From Shimia sp. Alg240-R146 (GTDB lineage Bacteria; Pseudomonadota; Alphaproteobacteria; Rhodobacterales; Rhodobacteraceae): a stretch of DNA of 64,000 nucleotides. Below the pieces are notes generated by a model. That model was not told the DNA's origin. It saw only the letters and a list, made by a program, of their open reading frames with translations, and made no database searches. The stretch lies in assembly GCF_947331465.1 (NCBI RefSeq), contig NZ_CAMZOK010000003.1, forward strand, positions 310,001-374,000. The letters are read 5' to 3'. The position numbers were made by a program, and so were the translations under genes. Positions 25,300-34,502 of the stretch are shown here, piece by piece; position 1 is the stretch's first letter; each line of letters starts with the position of its first letter.

Positions 25300-25547
25300 T
25301 AAATTTCACAATCAGCTAAGAATTCAAATACAAAAAGTCTGAGGAATAATTTTCTCACAGTCACCATTTTCTAAGGTGGATCAAGTCATAATTTCTCTAC
25401 TTGAAGTCTTCAAAAGACACCTAAAAGCGCCGCGAAAAATTCTGCCGGCGGAAGGGCTCTTTTACGTGAAAATTTCTACCGCCGACATGTCTATCCCCAC
25501 TGCGGGCCGCTCCTCATAAGAAACTCACCGCGACGCGCAAGCCTCTC

Positions 25548-26417
25548 TCACGTCCAGTCGGACTGTAGGAGCAATTTGGAAAAATCTTCCAACACCTTTG
25601 GAAACCGCGCGCGCTGACTAATGAGCAACGACACGGTCCGCCTGTCATTCAATCCATCAATCGCACGAAAGTTTAGCTTTCCTGACAAATTATAGGCCAC
25701 ACTTTTCGGCAGAATAGTGACCCAGTTGTTGGTCTGCGCCATGGCAATCAGCGAGTGTGTGTTGTGGACAGTCAGCTTGGCGTCGGCCAACGCGTTCCTA
25801 ACGTCCGCCAAGTCTATGTGCCCGCAGAGCTTGTTACTCATAAACGGGTATTTGAACACCTCATGAAGGGTAGGAGGTGTTTGCTGAAGCGCCAACGGAT
25901 GCTCAGCCCCACACAACAACCCGAATGTGTCCTCAAAAAGGGTGACGCATTCGACATCGTTTAACGATTGGTTGCCTGATGCAATTCCGATATCCGCTTT
26001 TCCGTTCAAAAGCGCCTCAGCGACCATGGCACTGTCCATGTCTCTCAATTCGACTTTAAGGTGCGGGTGCAAATCCATCAGTGACGCAATGGACCGGGGC
26101 AATGCCAACCCCGCTGCCGAAGGGATTGACGCCACCTTGAGCAAACCCTGCGGTGCATTGGCTGCATTTTCAATCGAGGTCACCGTATCGTCGAATTGCC
26201 GCAGCTGTACCTGCGCGAGACGAAAAACCTCCAAGCCCAGCGGCGTGAGCTTGTTTTTTCGATCAGTCTCAAAAAGCCGCGCGCCGAGATGGGCCTCCAA
26301 TTGCTTCAACGACATTGAAAGCGCCGATGGCGTGCGCCCTAGCCTTGCAGCCGCTTCTGACAAATTTCCTAACTGAGCGACGGTGCTAAAGCATCGCAAC
26401 GTATCAATTTTCATCAT
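25548..26417 (-). CDS. LysR-family regulator of the adjacent catabolic operon
   Basis: This 289-aa LysR protein has the N-terminal HTH IDTLRCFSTVAQLGNLSEAA...RTPSALSMSLKQLE and a periplasmic-binding-like effector domain. It is divergent from the aldehyde dehydrogenase operon with 116 bp between the starts, the usual place for a regulator of that operon. Two consecutive Met codons open the frame, and either could be the start. The effector is probably the substrate or an intermediate of the neighbouring pathway. Confidence 0.88.
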   Translation of the reverse strand: MMKIDTLRCFSTVAQLGNLSEAAARLGRTPSALSMSLKQLEAHLGARLFETDRKNKLTPLGLEVFRLAQVQLRQFDDTVTSIENAANAPQGLLKVASIPSAAGLALPRSIASLMDLHPHLKVELRDMDSAMVAEALLNGKADIGIASGNQSLNDVECVTLFEDTFGLLCGAEHPLALQQTPPTLHEVFKYPFMSNKLCGHIDLADVRNALADAKLTVHNTHSLIAMAQTNNWVTILPKSVAYNLSGKLNFRAIDGLNDRRTVSLLISQRARFPKVLEDFSKLLLQSDWT

Positions 26418-26533
26418 GGCTTCAATTTTTCTGTAATTGAGTTCAGATATTTAAGTTTGACTGAGGTCGGGCAAGAAGTCCACGGTGACTCAACAATCTG
26501 AGGTCTTTGCGGCCTGCACTGGGGGAACACTGT

Positions 26534-27985
26534 ATGTCGGATATCAATCGCAATTTTGTTGCTGGCGAATGGGCAAGCGGCGCGCAAGAAATCGAAAATC
26601 GCAACCCCTCAGACACCACCGATCTTATTGGTCTTTTTGCACAAGCCGATCTTGATCAGCTCGACGCGACGCTCGACCAAGCCTGCAAAGCACAGGCTGA
26701 ATGGTCGGCCTATGGCATGGAACGCAAACAAGCGGTCCTGATGAACATCGGTAATGAATTGATGCAACGCGCCGAAGACCTCGGCCGCCTGCTTAGTCGC
26801 GAAGAAGGCAAACCACTTGCCGAGGGGCGCGGCGAGGTTTTTCGCGCCGGTCAGTTTTTCACCTACTACGCGGCCGAGTGTTTGCGCCAATTGGGTGAGA
26901 ACGCGGACAGCGTACGCGACGGGGTCGAGATCGATGTGCGACGGGAACCCGTTGGTGTGGTCGCCGTTGTCTCTCCATGGAACTTCCCGACGGCGACGGC
27001 TTCTTGGAAAATTGCTCCCGCGCTGTGCTACGGAAATGCGGTGGTTTGGAAGCCTGCCAACATCACGCCCGCCTCCGCCGTTGCATTGACCGAAATCATT
27101 GCGCGACAAGACATTCCAAAGGGGCTGTTTTCTCTGGTGATGGGCGCTGGCAGCACCATTGGCCAACGTCTTGTTGAACACCCGTCTGTTGACGCCATTT
27201 CCTTTACCGGATCCGTTCCGGTCGGCAAGGGCATTGCCACGGCCGCCATTCAGAACCTCACCAAAGTTCAAATGGAAATGGGTTCCAAAAATGCGCTGGC
27301 GGTCATGGACGATGGCGATCTGGATCTTGCGGTTTCTGTCGCGCTTGGTGGGGCTTTTGGCGGCACTGGCCAAAAGTGCACGGCGTCCTCCCGCCTTGTC
27401 GTCCACGCCGCGGTCCACGACGCCTTCGTCGAAAAACTGGTGGCTGGGGCGCAAGCTATGAAAGTGGGGCATGCGCTGCACGACGGGACTCAAATTGGAC
27501 CCGTGGTCAGCGCCCAACAATTCAAAGAAAACCTCGACTATGTTGCGTTGGGGCAGTCTGAAGGAGCAGAACTCGCCTGCGGGGGCGCGCGTTTGGATAT
27601 GCCTCATGACGGGTTTTATATGTCCCCCGGCATCTTTTTGAACACCACCAACGACATGCGCATCAACCGCGAGGAAATGTTTGCACCGCTGGCAGCTGTG
27701 ATCAAAGTCGACAGCTACGACCAAGCACTTGCGACGGTCAATGACACCAACTTCGGGCTCACATCCGGCATTGTGACGCGCGATCTTGCACGGGCGACTC
27801 ATTTCAGGCGCAATGCCCGCACCGGCGTCGTGACGGTCAACCTTCCGACCGCTGGCACCGACTACCACGTGCCCTTTGGCGGACGCGGCGACAGTTCTTA
27901 CGGCCCTCGCGAACAGGGCAAATCCGCGGCAGAGTTCTACACAACCGTAAAGACAGCCTACATCAGCGCCGGGGTGCCTGCCTGA
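26534..27985 (+). CDS. Aldehyde dehydrogenase (alpha-ketoglutaric semialdehyde dehydrogenase-like)
   Basis: The 483-aa NAD(P)-dependent aldehyde dehydrogenase has SPWNFPTATASWKIAPALCYG, FTGSVPVGKG (cofactor binding), MEMGSKNA with the general base Glu, and GTGQKCTASSRL with the catalytic Cys. It most resembles 2,5-dioxovalerate and related semialdehyde dehydrogenases that act in sugar-acid, hydroxyproline and similar pathways. The ATG at 26534 is chosen for the GGGGGAACACTGT in front of it. It is the first gene of a six-gene operon and its stop overlaps the next start (TGATG). The exact aldehyde is not known. Confidence 0.88.
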   Translation: MSDINRNFVAGEWASGAQEIENRNPSDTTDLIGLFAQADLDQLDATLDQACKAQAEWSAYGMERKQAVLMNIGNELMQRAEDLGRLLSREEGKPLAEGRGEVFRAGQFFTYYAAECLRQLGENADSVRDGVEIDVRREPVGVVAVVSPWNFPTATASWKIAPALCYGNAVVWKPANITPASAVALTEIIARQDIPKGLFSLVMGAGSTIGQRLVEHPSVDAISFTGSVPVGKGIATAAIQNLTKVQMEMGSKNALAVMDDGDLDLAVSVALGGAFGGTGQKCTASSRLVVHAAVHDAFVEKLVAGAQAMKVGHALHDGTQIGPVVSAQQFKENLDYVALGQSEGAELACGGARLDMPHDGFYMSPGIFLNTTNDMRINREEMFAPLAAVIKVDSYDQALATVNDTNFGLTSGIVTRDLARATHFRRNARTGVVTVNLPTAGTDYHVPFGGRGDSSYGPREQGKSAAEFYTTVKTAYISAGVPA

Positions 27986-28962
27986 TGCGCATAGACGGTC
28001 TGCAATACGCCAATTGGTCCGAAAAAATATTTCACCAACTGCGCGAAGGCGGCGTGGACGCGATCCATGTGACCATCGCCTATCATGAGACCTTTCGCGA
28101 AACCGTCCTGAACTTTGAGCGCTGGAACCGCTGGTTTGAGCTGCACAGCGATCTGATCATGAAGGGCACAACCGCGCGGGATATCGACACGGCGCGCGCG
28201 ACAGGCCGCACGGCGGTTTTCTTTGGATTTCAGAATCCCAGCCCGATGGAGGACGACATCGGCTTGATTGAGATCCTGCACACTTTGGGTGCGCGGTTCA
28301 TGCAGCTGACCTACAACAACCAATCCCTGCTCGCGACGGGATGCTACGAGGACAGGGACACCGGCATCACCCGCATGGGCAAGCAAGTCATCAAAGAGAT
28401 GAACCGCGTCGGTCTCGTAATCGACATGAGCCATTCAGCAGACCGCTCCACGATAGAAGCCGCCGATATGTCCGAGCGCCCCATCGCCATCACCCACGCC
28501 AATCTGTTTGAATGGTCGCCAGCCCTGCGCAACAAAAAGGACGATGTGATCCGCGCCGTGACCCAGAACGGCGGCATGCTGGGCTTTTCGCTTTACCCTC
28601 ATCATCTCAAGGACAAATCCGCCTGCTCCCTTCAGAGCTTCTGCGAAATGATCGCCCGCGCGGCTGATGCCTACGGCGTCGCGCATTTGGGAATTGGATC
28701 GGATTTGTGCCAGGATCAGCCCGACAGCATCGTGGAATGGATGCGTACCGGGCGCTGGAGCAAGGAAATTGATTTTGGCGAAGGCTCCGCAGCTGCACCA
28801 GGATTTCCCGCAATGCCAAGCTGGTTTCAGGACAACAGGGACTTTGGCAATCTCGAAACCGGCTTGCGGGACGTTGGTATGAACAGCGAAGAGGTTGCCG
28901 CGGTAATGGGCGGCAACTGGTACCGCTTCTTTGACGAAAACTTCGGCCCGCAGGCGCCATGA
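27985..28962 (+). CDS. Membrane dipeptidase-like (M19 family) hydrolase
   Basis: The 325-aa protein belongs to the renal dipeptidase-like M19 amidohydrolase family. Landmarks are the metal-site motifs VIDMSHSADRSTIEAA and PIAITHANLF, and HLGIGSDLCQDQPD near the C-terminus. It begins directly with the barrel and has no signal peptide, so it is cytoplasmic. A related gene accompanies dimethylglycine catabolism in Pseudomonas, and such proteins often occur in operons for amino-acid betaines. The natural substrate may be a cyclic or amide intermediate rather than a dipeptide. It overlaps the genes on both sides by 1 and 4 bp. Confidence 0.85.
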   Translation: MRIDGLQYANWSEKIFHQLREGGVDAIHVTIAYHETFRETVLNFERWNRWFELHSDLIMKGTTARDIDTARATGRTAVFFGFQNPSPMEDDIGLIEILHTLGARFMQLTYNNQSLLATGCYEDRDTGITRMGKQVIKEMNRVGLVIDMSHSADRSTIEAADMSERPIAITHANLFEWSPALRNKKDDVIRAVTQNGGMLGFSLYPHHLKDKSACSLQSFCEMIARAADAYGVAHLGIGSDLCQDQPDSIVEWMRTGRWSKEIDFGEGSAAAPGFPAMPSWFQDNRDFGNLETGLRDVGMNSEEVAAVMGGNWYRFFDENFGPQAP

Positions 28963-30644
28963 GCAGCATCCGTCCACATATCACCAGACGCCCCCCGTCA
29001 AAGGTCATGCGGCTGGAACGGCTTGGCTCTCTGCACCAGTGCCGACTGAGTTTCATGCGGATTTTGATGCGGCGAATGGCCGAAGAGCACTGGCATTTCT
29101 CCCGTCCAGTGTTTGATATCGATGATACCGGCGTAGGGTGCGCCGTCTACACGGCCAAAGGCCCGAACCGCAGCTATTCCCTCGTTGCTTTTGCGCATGA
29201 CCTTCCGGCCGAGATGCGCTCTGATCGCGTAATCGCCGAAGCCTGGGATGCGACATTTGCCATGTTTGACGGCGTTCCGACTGCTGGCGACATTGCTCGT
29301 CTAAAACAAAATGTCCCGCTGCAAGAAGCAGGCCGTATCTCCGAGAGTGAGCTGTCTCTGTCACGGGCCAACCGGTCTGTGCGCCTTTGGGAGCATGTCG
29401 TGTCGGCCTTAGCAGCCGGAAAACAACCCGACATGCACACCATCGAACAAGTCGGCTATTTAATGCGCACGACCGCCGTATACGGATCCGGAAAATTCGG
29501 CGCGGCTGACCGCGAAACAGTTTCTAAGCGAGCGGAATTGCACCCTCCCTTCCAAATTGAGATGTTGTCGGTCTATCTGACGCGAACCTTTGTGCGCGAT
29601 CTGATTGAACACGCAGCCGAGGCCAAAGGGGGCACCAAAGCCGCAAAATTGGACACATCCCTCGCACGCGGTTTGGGGATAGGCAATTCCACCGGCTTGG
29701 GCATGGCACCTTTTGTGGTCAACCATCCGGTGCTGTTTAACAACTGGATCATGGCGCGGGAGGAAGCTATCTGCCGCGCACGTTCGGTGATATCGGCCAG
29801 CGACGAAGCCGTGCAAATCTTCTCTGACCGCCTCAAGCGCAGCGCGCTGTCCGTCTCTAAATGGGCCTCGGAACATCCAATCCAGATACAAAAGATTGAC
29901 GCCCTACGTGATGATCTTCGTCGCCTCAATAAGCACGTTGAACAAATAGATTTTGCAAACGCGTATCCTTGGAATCAAATGATGATCTGGGCGGAGGTCA
30001 ATCTAAGCTCAGAAGGCCAAGAGCTTTTGGCGTCGCTCATTCTGGAACCCTATCCGGAATTGGTTGATGGCCTCGCGGATTGCATGGCTGATGACGGCGC
30101 CGCGGTTTCCAGCATCGACGGCGCCATGCCGATTGGCGATGTGCGAAATCTCCTTGAGACATGCTTTGGCTGGGCGGCCGACCTTGACTGGCAGGATCCG
30201 AAAAACTGCGCGCGGGCTTGGTATGTGTCCGAAGAAAAGCTGGAACCACGTTTGGGCGAACGGTTCGAAGAACCGATTGCAGAATATGAGCAACCTTTGG
30301 CGCCGGCACGCGATGCCTCTCTTGCCATATCAGACCTCCAAGGCTGGGCGCCGACGGACACAGTCGCTGACTTTTTGCTCCGCCACCCCGAACATCGGCA
30401 CACCGTGCGTCGCGCCCAACTCAGCCGGATCGCGCCCTACGGCGAAATTCGGGACAACACGATCTCCCACGACGTACTTCCAATCGACATGCTGCGCGCC
30501 AAGCTGTCGTTTTTTGGCGCCACCCACTTTGACCCACGCTCAGACCGTTGGGTTCGCATCTGCATGTTTGCGGGCGCCCCCTATCCCGAAGAGCTTTCGA
30601 CGCTAAACGCGGACGATTGGGTGTATCCGGAAATGGCGCCATGA
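28959..30644 (+). CDS. Conserved hypothetical protein, 561 aa, of the BCCT operon
   Basis: I do not recognise a characterised family. The protein is soluble and has no signal peptide. Near residue 20 it has LERLGSLHQCRLSFMRILMR. It is rich in helical segments (about 190-330, for example MLSVYLTRTFVRDLIEHAAE), includes GLGIGNSTGLGMAPFVVNHP around 245 and a C-terminal segment ending WVRICMFAGAPYPEELS. It is coupled on both sides by ATGA overlaps (dipeptidase before, DUF3726 gene after), so it must serve the same pathway. It may form a complex with the DUF3726 protein. No catalytic motif was identified. Confidence 0.7.
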   Translation: MSSIRPHITRRPPSKVMRLERLGSLHQCRLSFMRILMRRMAEEHWHFSRPVFDIDDTGVGCAVYTAKGPNRSYSLVAFAHDLPAEMRSDRVIAEAWDATFAMFDGVPTAGDIARLKQNVPLQEAGRISESELSLSRANRSVRLWEHVVSALAAGKQPDMHTIEQVGYLMRTTAVYGSGKFGAADRETVSKRAELHPPFQIEMLSVYLTRTFVRDLIEHAAEAKGGTKAAKLDTSLARGLGIGNSTGLGMAPFVVNHPVLFNNWIMAREEAICRARSVISASDEAVQIFSDRLKRSALSVSKWASEHPIQIQKIDALRDDLRRLNKHVEQIDFANAYPWNQMMIWAEVNLSSEGQELLASLILEPYPELVDGLADCMADDGAAVSSIDGAMPIGDVRNLLETCFGWAADLDWQDPKNCARAWYVSEEKLEPRLGERFEEPIAEYEQPLAPARDASLAISDLQGWAPTDTVADFLLRHPEHRHTVRRAQLSRIAPYGEIRDNTISHDVLPIDMLRAKLSFFGATHFDPRSDRWVRICMFAGAPYPEELSTLNADDWVYPEMAP

Positions 30645-31267
30645 ACATGTCCTTAAACGAGATCGAGGCCACTGCAAAAAAGGCCGCCCGCGGGGCTGGC
30701 CACACTTGGGGCATGGCCGAAGAAGCTGCCAAAGCGACGCGTTGGCTTTGCAGCCGTGGCATCGATGGATGTGGCAACCTTGCGCGGCTCCTCACCGCTG
30801 ACGACGTTGAAACCGGAAGGTCTCTGACCCTTGAAACCGACACATTGCGATCAAAGGCCGGATCGTTATGCCCCCTGATCGCCGGCGCCTGCATCGCTGA
30901 TCGGGCAGAGGTCCTTGGGTCGGTCGGCTGGAACTTTCAAAACGTGGCTAGCCCGATCATGCTGGTCCCGTTCGCTGCGCAAATAGCGGCGCGGACAGGG
31001 CAGCCCATTGCCTTGTCCGCATCGGATTTTTCAGCCGTGACAGACGGAGAGACCCTGACACTCAGCGGTGTATGGAAAGATCACGCGAACCGTCTCACCA
31101 TCCAAATGACCAACGAAAAAGGGGCGTTCCCAAAAGTTTGCTCACGCGCCAACCCTGACAAGCGCGATTGGGAAACACTGCAATCATTGGCGCACCGAAC
31201 ATACGCACCTGCAACCGAAGCGTCGCGCCTCAAAGGTGCCGGAGCGGGGACAACTGACAACGACTAA
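30641..31267 (+). CDS. DUF3726 domain protein
   Basis: The 208-aa protein begins MNMSLNEIEATAKKAARGAGHTWG and contains AEEAAKATRWLCSRGIDG, typical of the DUF3726 family. Its function is unknown. The start at 30641 overlaps the stop of the 561-aa gene (ATGA). A frame extending 93 bp further upstream would lie inside that gene and is unlikely. It is followed by the Ldh-family gene after 12 bp. Confidence 0.75.
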   Translation: MNMSLNEIEATAKKAARGAGHTWGMAEEAAKATRWLCSRGIDGCGNLARLLTADDVETGRSLTLETDTLRSKAGSLCPLIAGACIADRAEVLGSVGWNFQNVASPIMLVPFAAQIAARTGQPIALSASDFSAVTDGETLTLSGVWKDHANRLTIQMTNEKGAFPKVCSRANPDKRDWETLQSLAHRTYAPATEASRLKGAGAGTTDND

Positions 31268-31279
31268 TCCGAGGAAATC

Positions 31280-32290
31280 ATGATAGAAACCAAAACACTG
31301 AGCCTTGCCGAAATCGAAGATCTGAGCCTGCGCGCCCTCGTGGCCGCAGGGACGTCGGTTGAAAATGCAAGGCCATTGGCGGTGGCAACCGCAGCGACAG
31401 AGGCGGACGGAATTTCCAGCCACGGCCTTGCCTATATCCCGATCTATTGCGAGCACGTCCAATGTGGCAAAGTTGATGGCCAAGCCACGCCGCAGCTGCA
31501 GACCACAGCCCCATCGGTGATAACCGTCGATGCAGCCACAGGATTTGCTCACTCGGCCATTGGCTTGGGGTTTGATGCGTTAATCCCACTGGCGCGCAGT
31601 CAGGGTATCGCGGCGCTCGCGATCAAAAACAGCTACAATTGCGGCGTGCTTGGTTACCACACTCAACAACTCGCCAAAGCTGGTCTGCTTGGTCTTGGTT
31701 TCACCAACGCGCCTGCGTCGATTGCCCCCTCCGGCGGCTTCAAACCCGTCGTGGGAACCAACCCGTTCTCCGTTGCCGCCCCGGGCGAAGGCGGCGAACC
31801 CGCCGTATTGATTGATCAAAGCGCCAGCACCATCGCCAAAAGCGAGGTCATGAAACACGCCCGTGAAGGCAAACCCATTCCTGTGGGCTGGGCGCTGGAT
31901 AGTGAAGGGCAGCCAACAACAGATCCGGCTGTTGGTCTCAAAGGCTCGATGGCGCCCTCTGGTGGCTACAAGGGTGTTGGCACGGCCTTGTTGGTTGAAC
32001 TCATGGCAGTGGCCCTGACAGGCGCAACTTTGGGCATAGATGCCTCGCCGTTTTCCGGCACTGCAGGCGGTCCACCACGCACCGGGCAATTCTTCATCGC
32101 CATTGATCCAAAGGCCACATCAGGCGGCGAATTTGCGGCTTTGGTTTCCCGGCTTACGGACACAATTCACGCCCAAGACGGCGCAAGGCTTCCGGGCGAT
32201 GGTCGCAACAAAAACCGCCTTCAGGCCCGCATAGATGGCGTGCCGGTGAACGTGGCTACGCTGGAAAGGATTCAAAACATTATCGGCTGA
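31280..32290 (+). CDS. Ldh-family (malate/L-lactate/ketimine reductase type) NAD(P)H oxidoreductase
   Basis: The 336-aa protein shows the Ldh_2 fold signatures: AVATAATEADGISSHGLAYIP with the catalytic His, IKNSYNCGVLGYHTQQLA, PVVGTNPFSVAAP and SGGYKGVGTALLVELM. The family includes malate and ureidoglycolate dehydrogenases and the delta-1-pyrroline/piperideine-2-carboxylate reductases of hydroxyproline and D-amino-acid catabolism. Beside a semialdehyde dehydrogenase and an amine transporter, a cyclic ketimine or 2-hydroxy acid is a reasonable guess for its substrate. Substrate unproven. Confidence 0.85.
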   Translation: MIETKTLSLAEIEDLSLRALVAAGTSVENARPLAVATAATEADGISSHGLAYIPIYCEHVQCGKVDGQATPQLQTTAPSVITVDAATGFAHSAIGLGFDALIPLARSQGIAALAIKNSYNCGVLGYHTQQLAKAGLLGLGFTNAPASIAPSGGFKPVVGTNPFSVAAPGEGGEPAVLIDQSASTIAKSEVMKHAREGKPIPVGWALDSEGQPTTDPAVGLKGSMAPSGGYKGVGTALLVELMAVALTGATLGIDASPFSGTAGGPPRTGQFFIAIDPKATSGGEFAALVSRLTDTIHAQDGARLPGDGRNKNRLQARIDGVPVNVATLERIQNIIG

Positions 32291-32350
32291 CCTCGTGGTG
32301 AGAGGACGCAGGAACAGGCCGTGGGAATTTGACATACAGGGAGGAAACGC

Positions 32351-34186
32351 ATGTCAATCAAACCACCGTTTACAGAGGTCGAGGTCAAAAGGGCCGCGTC
32401 CGGATTTTACGAAGGGCACAGCGTGGAAATCGCGCTGTTTTCCAAGGCAATTCTCGTCGGACTGGTGCTTTGGGCACTTGTTTGGCCGGCAAATGCTAAC
32501 GGCGTTCTTGGCAGCTTGAACTGGAAGCTGCTGGAAAACTTTAACACGTTCTACATCATCATTGTTGGCATCTTTGCCTTCTTTCTCGTGGTGCTCGCCA
32601 TCCTGCCCCAAACCGGCAAACGCATTATGGGACGACCTGGTGAAGGCACCGAGTTCTCTAACTTTTCTTGGTTTTCCATGATGTTTGGTGCAGGTCTTGG
32701 CGTCGGCCTTATGGTGTTCGCCACGGCTGAACCGCTCGGACTATGGGGCTCAAACCCTGTTGTGGTTGCAGGTGACGTAGCTGGCAACACCGAGGAGGCG
32801 CTTCAGTCGGCATACCGATACACCTTTGCGCACTACGGCTTTCATGCCTGGGCGATCTATGTGGTGACCGGGTTGTCGCTCGCTTACTATGCCTACACCC
32901 GCGGCATGCCACTCACGATCCGCTCGGCGCTTACCCCGCTGTTCGGCTCACTTATGAACGGCGTCTTTGGGCATGTGGTTGACGTGCTGGGCGTGGTGGC
33001 CACCATCCTTGGCGTCTCGGTGACAATTGGATTTGGTGTGTCTCAGTTCATTGACGGCATGTATGCGATCACTGGCATGACATGGATGATGGACATGTCT
33101 GGCGACACACCGGCACCCGGCACCGTCGGCTTGATTTCCGGCCTTTTTGTCATCATGGCCTTGTCCATTGTGTCTGCAGTTTCCGGCGTTGGCAAAGGGG
33201 TGAAGTATCTTTCCAACCTCAATTTGGTAATGTCGCTGATCCTGTTGTTCACCTTTGTGGTTTTTGGCTCTTTCATGTTTGCCATGACCACCTATGCAAC
33301 GGCTTTGGTCGACTATCTGCTGCACTTCGTCTCGCTGAGTTTCGGTGCATTTGGCCCGCAATCTGCCAGCGGGTTTGCTGCGGCTCTGCCAAGCGAGGCG
33401 GCTCCGTTCGCGGACGCGCTCCGCGGTGGTGCCACCAATGCTTGGGGCTCATTTGATGGTTTCAAATCCGGACTTGAAGGGGACGCCGCGGCGCTATCTG
33501 ACAGCGTGTTGCAAGCCGCTTATGCAGCTGGCGAACCTGGCCGCCAATTTGGATGGCAAGCCGGATGGACCACCTTTTATTGGGCTTGGTGGATCGCCTT
33601 TTCACCGTTTGTTGGTTTGTTCCTGGCGCGTATTTCGCGCGGTCGCACCGTGCGAGAGTTCATTGTTGGCTGCATGTTTGCCCCGGCACTCGTCTGTTTT
33701 GCCTGGATGACCATTCTTGGCGGCACAGCGATTGATCTGGAACTCACCGGTGGCGCAGAAGGGGCCATCATTGGCGCGTCTAATACTGCCAAACTGTTTG
33801 TCACCTTGGGTGAAATGCTGTCTGGCGGGTTGCTCAGTGCGATCACCGTGATGTGCGTTGTGCTCATCATGACCTTCTTGGTGACCTCAGCGGACTCCGG
33901 CATTCTGGTCATGAACACGATCATGTCCGGTGGTGATCAGGAAGTCGGCAACAAACACAAGGTGGTTTGGGGTGTCATCCTGACAGCTGTGATCGGAACC
34001 CTGCTCATAGCAGGCAAGACCAATGGCGGCGCCGATCCAATGGAGGCCCTCAAGAGCGCCATGATCATAGGAGCTTTGCCTTTCACTATGGTGATGGGGT
34101 TGATGTGCATCTCTTTGGCCAAGGCTCTGTTCCGGGATGGACAAAGGGACCGTCTCCAAAACGCTGAGCCAGCGGCTGGCGAATAA
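32351..34186 (+). CDS. BCCT-family transporter
   Basis: The 611-aa inner-membrane protein has about twelve transmembrane segments and the BCCT landmarks GAGLGVGLMVFATAEPLGLW, HYGFHAWAIYVVTGLSLAYY and WAWWIAFSPFVGLFLARIS. BCCT carriers import betaine, choline, carnitine and related zwitterions using sodium or proton gradients, or by exchange. As the last gene of the operon it probably imports the compound oxidised by the five enzymes before it. Start at 32351 is preceded by AGGGAGGAAACGC. A long C-terminal extension for osmosensing is not obvious, which favours nutrition over osmoprotection. Confidence 0.92.
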   Translation: MSIKPPFTEVEVKRAASGFYEGHSVEIALFSKAILVGLVLWALVWPANANGVLGSLNWKLLENFNTFYIIIVGIFAFFLVVLAILPQTGKRIMGRPGEGTEFSNFSWFSMMFGAGLGVGLMVFATAEPLGLWGSNPVVVAGDVAGNTEEALQSAYRYTFAHYGFHAWAIYVVTGLSLAYYAYTRGMPLTIRSALTPLFGSLMNGVFGHVVDVLGVVATILGVSVTIGFGVSQFIDGMYAITGMTWMMDMSGDTPAPGTVGLISGLFVIMALSIVSAVSGVGKGVKYLSNLNLVMSLILLFTFVVFGSFMFAMTTYATALVDYLLHFVSLSFGAFGPQSASGFAAALPSEAAPFADALRGGATNAWGSFDGFKSGLEGDAAALSDSVLQAAYAAGEPGRQFGWQAGWTTFYWAWWIAFSPFVGLFLARISRGRTVREFIVGCMFAPALVCFAWMTILGGTAIDLELTGGAEGAIIGASNTAKLFVTLGEMLSGGLLSAITVMCVVLIMTFLVTSADSGILVMNTIMSGGDQEVGNKHKVVWGVILTAVIGTLLIAGKTNGGADPMEALKSAMIIGALPFTMVMGLMCISLAKALFRDGQRDRLQNAEPAAGE

Positions 34187-34196
34187 AATGTACTGC

Positions 34197-34225
34197 GCCG
34201 AACGGAGCATATCGCTTCGTTCGGC
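34197..34225 (+). terminator. Hairpin after the BCCT operon, probable terminator
   Basis: GCCGAACGGAGC and GCTTCGTTCGGC pair over about 12 bp (two wobbles) around the loop ATATC, starting 10 bp after the stop. The following TGCTTTG is a weak U-tract. It probably ends the six-gene operon. The rest of the gap to 34502 holds no gene I can support. Confidence 0.6.
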
Positions 34226-34502
34226 TGCTTTGAAAAACCGCGTTCATAGCGATCCATTCCACCAAAAATTGTAGTACCTGCTTGGGCCATCCCTTTTGCA
34301 GCAACCCCCTGAGGTCAACGGAAAGGGCGTGTTTTGTATCGACGTCCGCCTCCCCGACTAGCGATCCGAATGGGCGGAAACACACCCAAAAATCAGGGTC
34401 AGGAAATACCGCCTTGCTGGAATCAGAACTATCCAACATCCTTAATGTGTATTTTAAGGCCGCCACTCGCGCCGCCATGTTTGCCGTTGTTTAGGATGTT
34501 TT

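Noticed and set aside
26609-27868. A 419-codon minus-strand frame opposite the aldehyde dehydrogenase
   Set aside because: Antisense shadow; the plus strand encodes a complete catalytic enzyme.
34086-34478. A 130-codon minus-strand frame after the BCCT gene
   Set aside because: It overlaps the coding end of the BCCT gene and its terminator hairpin; no family resemblance.
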